A DNA stretch of 64,000 nt, taken from assembly GCA_963763115.1 (NCBI GenBank), contig CAVXNM010000034.1, forward strand, positions 1-64,000. The letters are read 5' to 3'. The stretch's first letter is position 1; every line of letters starts with the position of its first letter. The notes under the pieces are model-generated. The model was not told the origin of the DNA, made no database searches, and was given only the letters and a program-made list of their open reading frames with translations. Shown here in pieces: positions 62,830-64,000 of the stretch. Both the position numbers and the translations under genes were made by a program. Source of the DNA: CAVQCA01 sp963763115. GTDB lineage: Bacteria; Pseudomonadota; Gammaproteobacteria; UBA9214.

Positions 62830-64000
62830 TCAGGGCGGAACGATCAATTTATCATAGCCCAACAAGTGCAGGATCTGGTCACGTGACGCCATGGCATCCC
62901 GGTAACCGAGATCGATCAGTTCCTTGCAATACGGCGCATCGAACATCAGATAACTCATCAGGGGACGGCCTTCGCGCGCCATCGCCCCGACACCCATGAG
63001 CAGGATACGTATGGACAGCGGGAAATTACCCACGTAGCGCTCGACGATTTCCCGCACATCCCGACTGGGCGAAATCATCAAGTACTCGATCTGGCGCAGT
63101 GCCGTGTCCGTGAATTCGACACGCTTGTCTTTCGTCTCCGCGATTGTGTGGTTGATGCGCCGCATGCGCTCGATGTCGGCATCCAGGCTGTCCATGAACA
63201 GATTGTCGAATATATAACCGGCAATTTGTCCGAATGAAGGGTAAGGAACGACAACATCGTCCGCCGGCGCGGGATCCGGTCCCGGACTTCTTATCCCGAT
63301 GATCAGTAGACGGTTAGCCCCCATATGCAATGCGGGACTCAGTGGCGCGGTCTGGCGCATGGAGCCATCACCGAAATACTCATCGTGAAGTTTTACAGCG
63401 GGAAACAGCCACGGAATGGCGGCCGATGCCATTAAATGATCCAGCGTCAATTCTTCCGGCTTTCCCAGCCGTCGTGTCCGCTTCCAGGGTACCAGCCCCT
63501 GAATACCCTGATAAAATGCCACCGAAGTACCGCTCGTATACCCGGAAACGGTCACCGATACAGCGCGTAAAACATCACTGTCTATTGCCTGTTGTATGCG
63601 TGCAAAACGGATATGACTTTCCAGCATTTCCCGCAGGGGGCTGTTATCGAGGACCGATTTGGGCTGCCCCCTTACGAGACCGGCGGTGCCGAACGTCATG
63701 CCCCAGCGCAGACCGCTTTTCACCGCGGTCCATGCATCGGTCCTGAAAACCTTGCCAATATGGAAATTCTCCCAGATCCCGTTCAGTCTTCGTACGCCTT
63801 CCCGGAATTTCATGGCATTACTTGCCAGCAGCACGGCGTTCAGGGCGCCCGACGATGCGCCGGAAATAACCTGGAATGGATTCCTGGCATGCTCGGGGAG
63901 AATATCGGCAATGGCTTTCAATACTCCCGCCTGGTAGGCGCTGCGCGCTCCCCCACCCGGCAACACCAGACCGGTGACCTGTGGTTCGTGCTTTTTTTTG
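62830..64000 (-). CDS. Patatin-like phospholipase, N-terminus outside window
   Basis: At least 389 residues; the frame runs off the right edge without a clear start. Oxyanion loop LPGGGARSAYQAGVL, nucleophile elbow GASSGALNAV, catalytic Asp in FGDGSMRQTAP. Followed by a DUF3336/RssA-like C-terminal region. Ser-Asp dyad lipid acyl hydrolase. Convergent with the HerA-like gene. Confidence 0.92.
   Translation of the reverse strand, partial: KKKHEPQVTGLVLPGGGARSAYQAGVLKAIADILPEHARNPFQVISGASSGALNAVLLASNAMKFREGVRRLNGIWENFHIGKVFRTDAWTAVKSGLRWGMTFGTAGLVRGQPKSVLDNSPLREMLESHIRFARIQQAIDSDVLRAVSVTVSGYTSGTSVAFYQGIQGLVPWKRTRRLGKPEELTLDHLMASAAIPWLFPAVKLHDEYFGDGSMRQTAPLSPALHMGANRLLIIGIRSPGPDPAPADDVVVPYPSFGQIAGYIFDNLFMDSLDADIERMRRINHTIAETKDKRVEFTDTALRQIEYLMISPSRDVREIVERYVGNFPLSIRILLMGVGAMAREGRPLMSYLMFDAPYCKELIDLGYRDAMASRDQILHLLGYDKLIVPP

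Noticed and set aside
62830..64000. Patatin as a CBASS effector
   Set aside because: No cyclase or Cap genes are present and the C-terminal region is of the housekeeping RssA-like type.

Overview
The window looks like a chromosomal segment of a sulfur-oxidising, chemolithoautotrophic gammaproteobacterium (Chromatiales-like). The basis is three sulfur globule-type proteins (29.9, 31.8 and 59.4 kb), a phosphoribulokinase, a Tat-exported DsrE protein, many small c-type cytochromes, heme A synthase and GC-rich coding. Species is not assignable by eye. No complete tRNA, rRNA or CRISPR array was seen.

Layout. 0-4.6 kb: potassium uptake (trkH-trkA, kup) with a truncated hdeD abutting kup. 4.8-10.1 kb: exported proteins of unknown function; several are broken by an in-frame amber codon or by frameshifts. 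10.1-20.6 kb: a mobile and defence-like region with an IS200 element, a frameshifted Shedu (sduA) gene, an intact IS630 element, a HEPN-like/zinc-ribbon protein, a rearranged DUF2924/serine-recombinase module and a dCTP deaminase gene; peptide deformylase sits inside it. 20.6-25.2 kb: a cytochrome module (DUF1924, diheme c, b561) with its QseBC-like two-component system, bracketed by two ~300 bp direct repeats. 25.3-28.1 kb: a YccA-like membrane protein, a ribosome hibernation-type protein and NhaR. 28.1-41.0 kb: a patchwork of repeats, IS fragments, sulfur globule genes and a Gtr-type glycosyl-transfer cassette placed between two apparently identical 909 bp inverted arms. 41-64 kb: mostly intact core genes (acyl-CoA ligase, thiS/thiG, trmB, prk, glgC, ctaA, copA, tpm, pdxH, mlaC-like, a HerA-like ATPase, a patatin).

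Two themes stand out. First, four copies of a 37-39 nt 5' fragment of a tRNA-Gly(CCC) gene lie at 11.8, 28.7, 35.1 and 39.8 kb. Each breaks just past the anticodon arm. Two sit in ~490 bp direct repeats and two at the outer tips of the inverted arms, which suggests repeated integration or excision at that tRNA. Second, many genes carry single-base indels that can be corrected on paper into full conserved proteins (DUF4410, Shedu, DUF6502, cytochrome c-DUF302, two sulfur globule proteins). Several lie in homopolymers, so sequencing error and true gene decay must both be considered.

All assignments come from reading motifs in the translated sequence. No database search was run.
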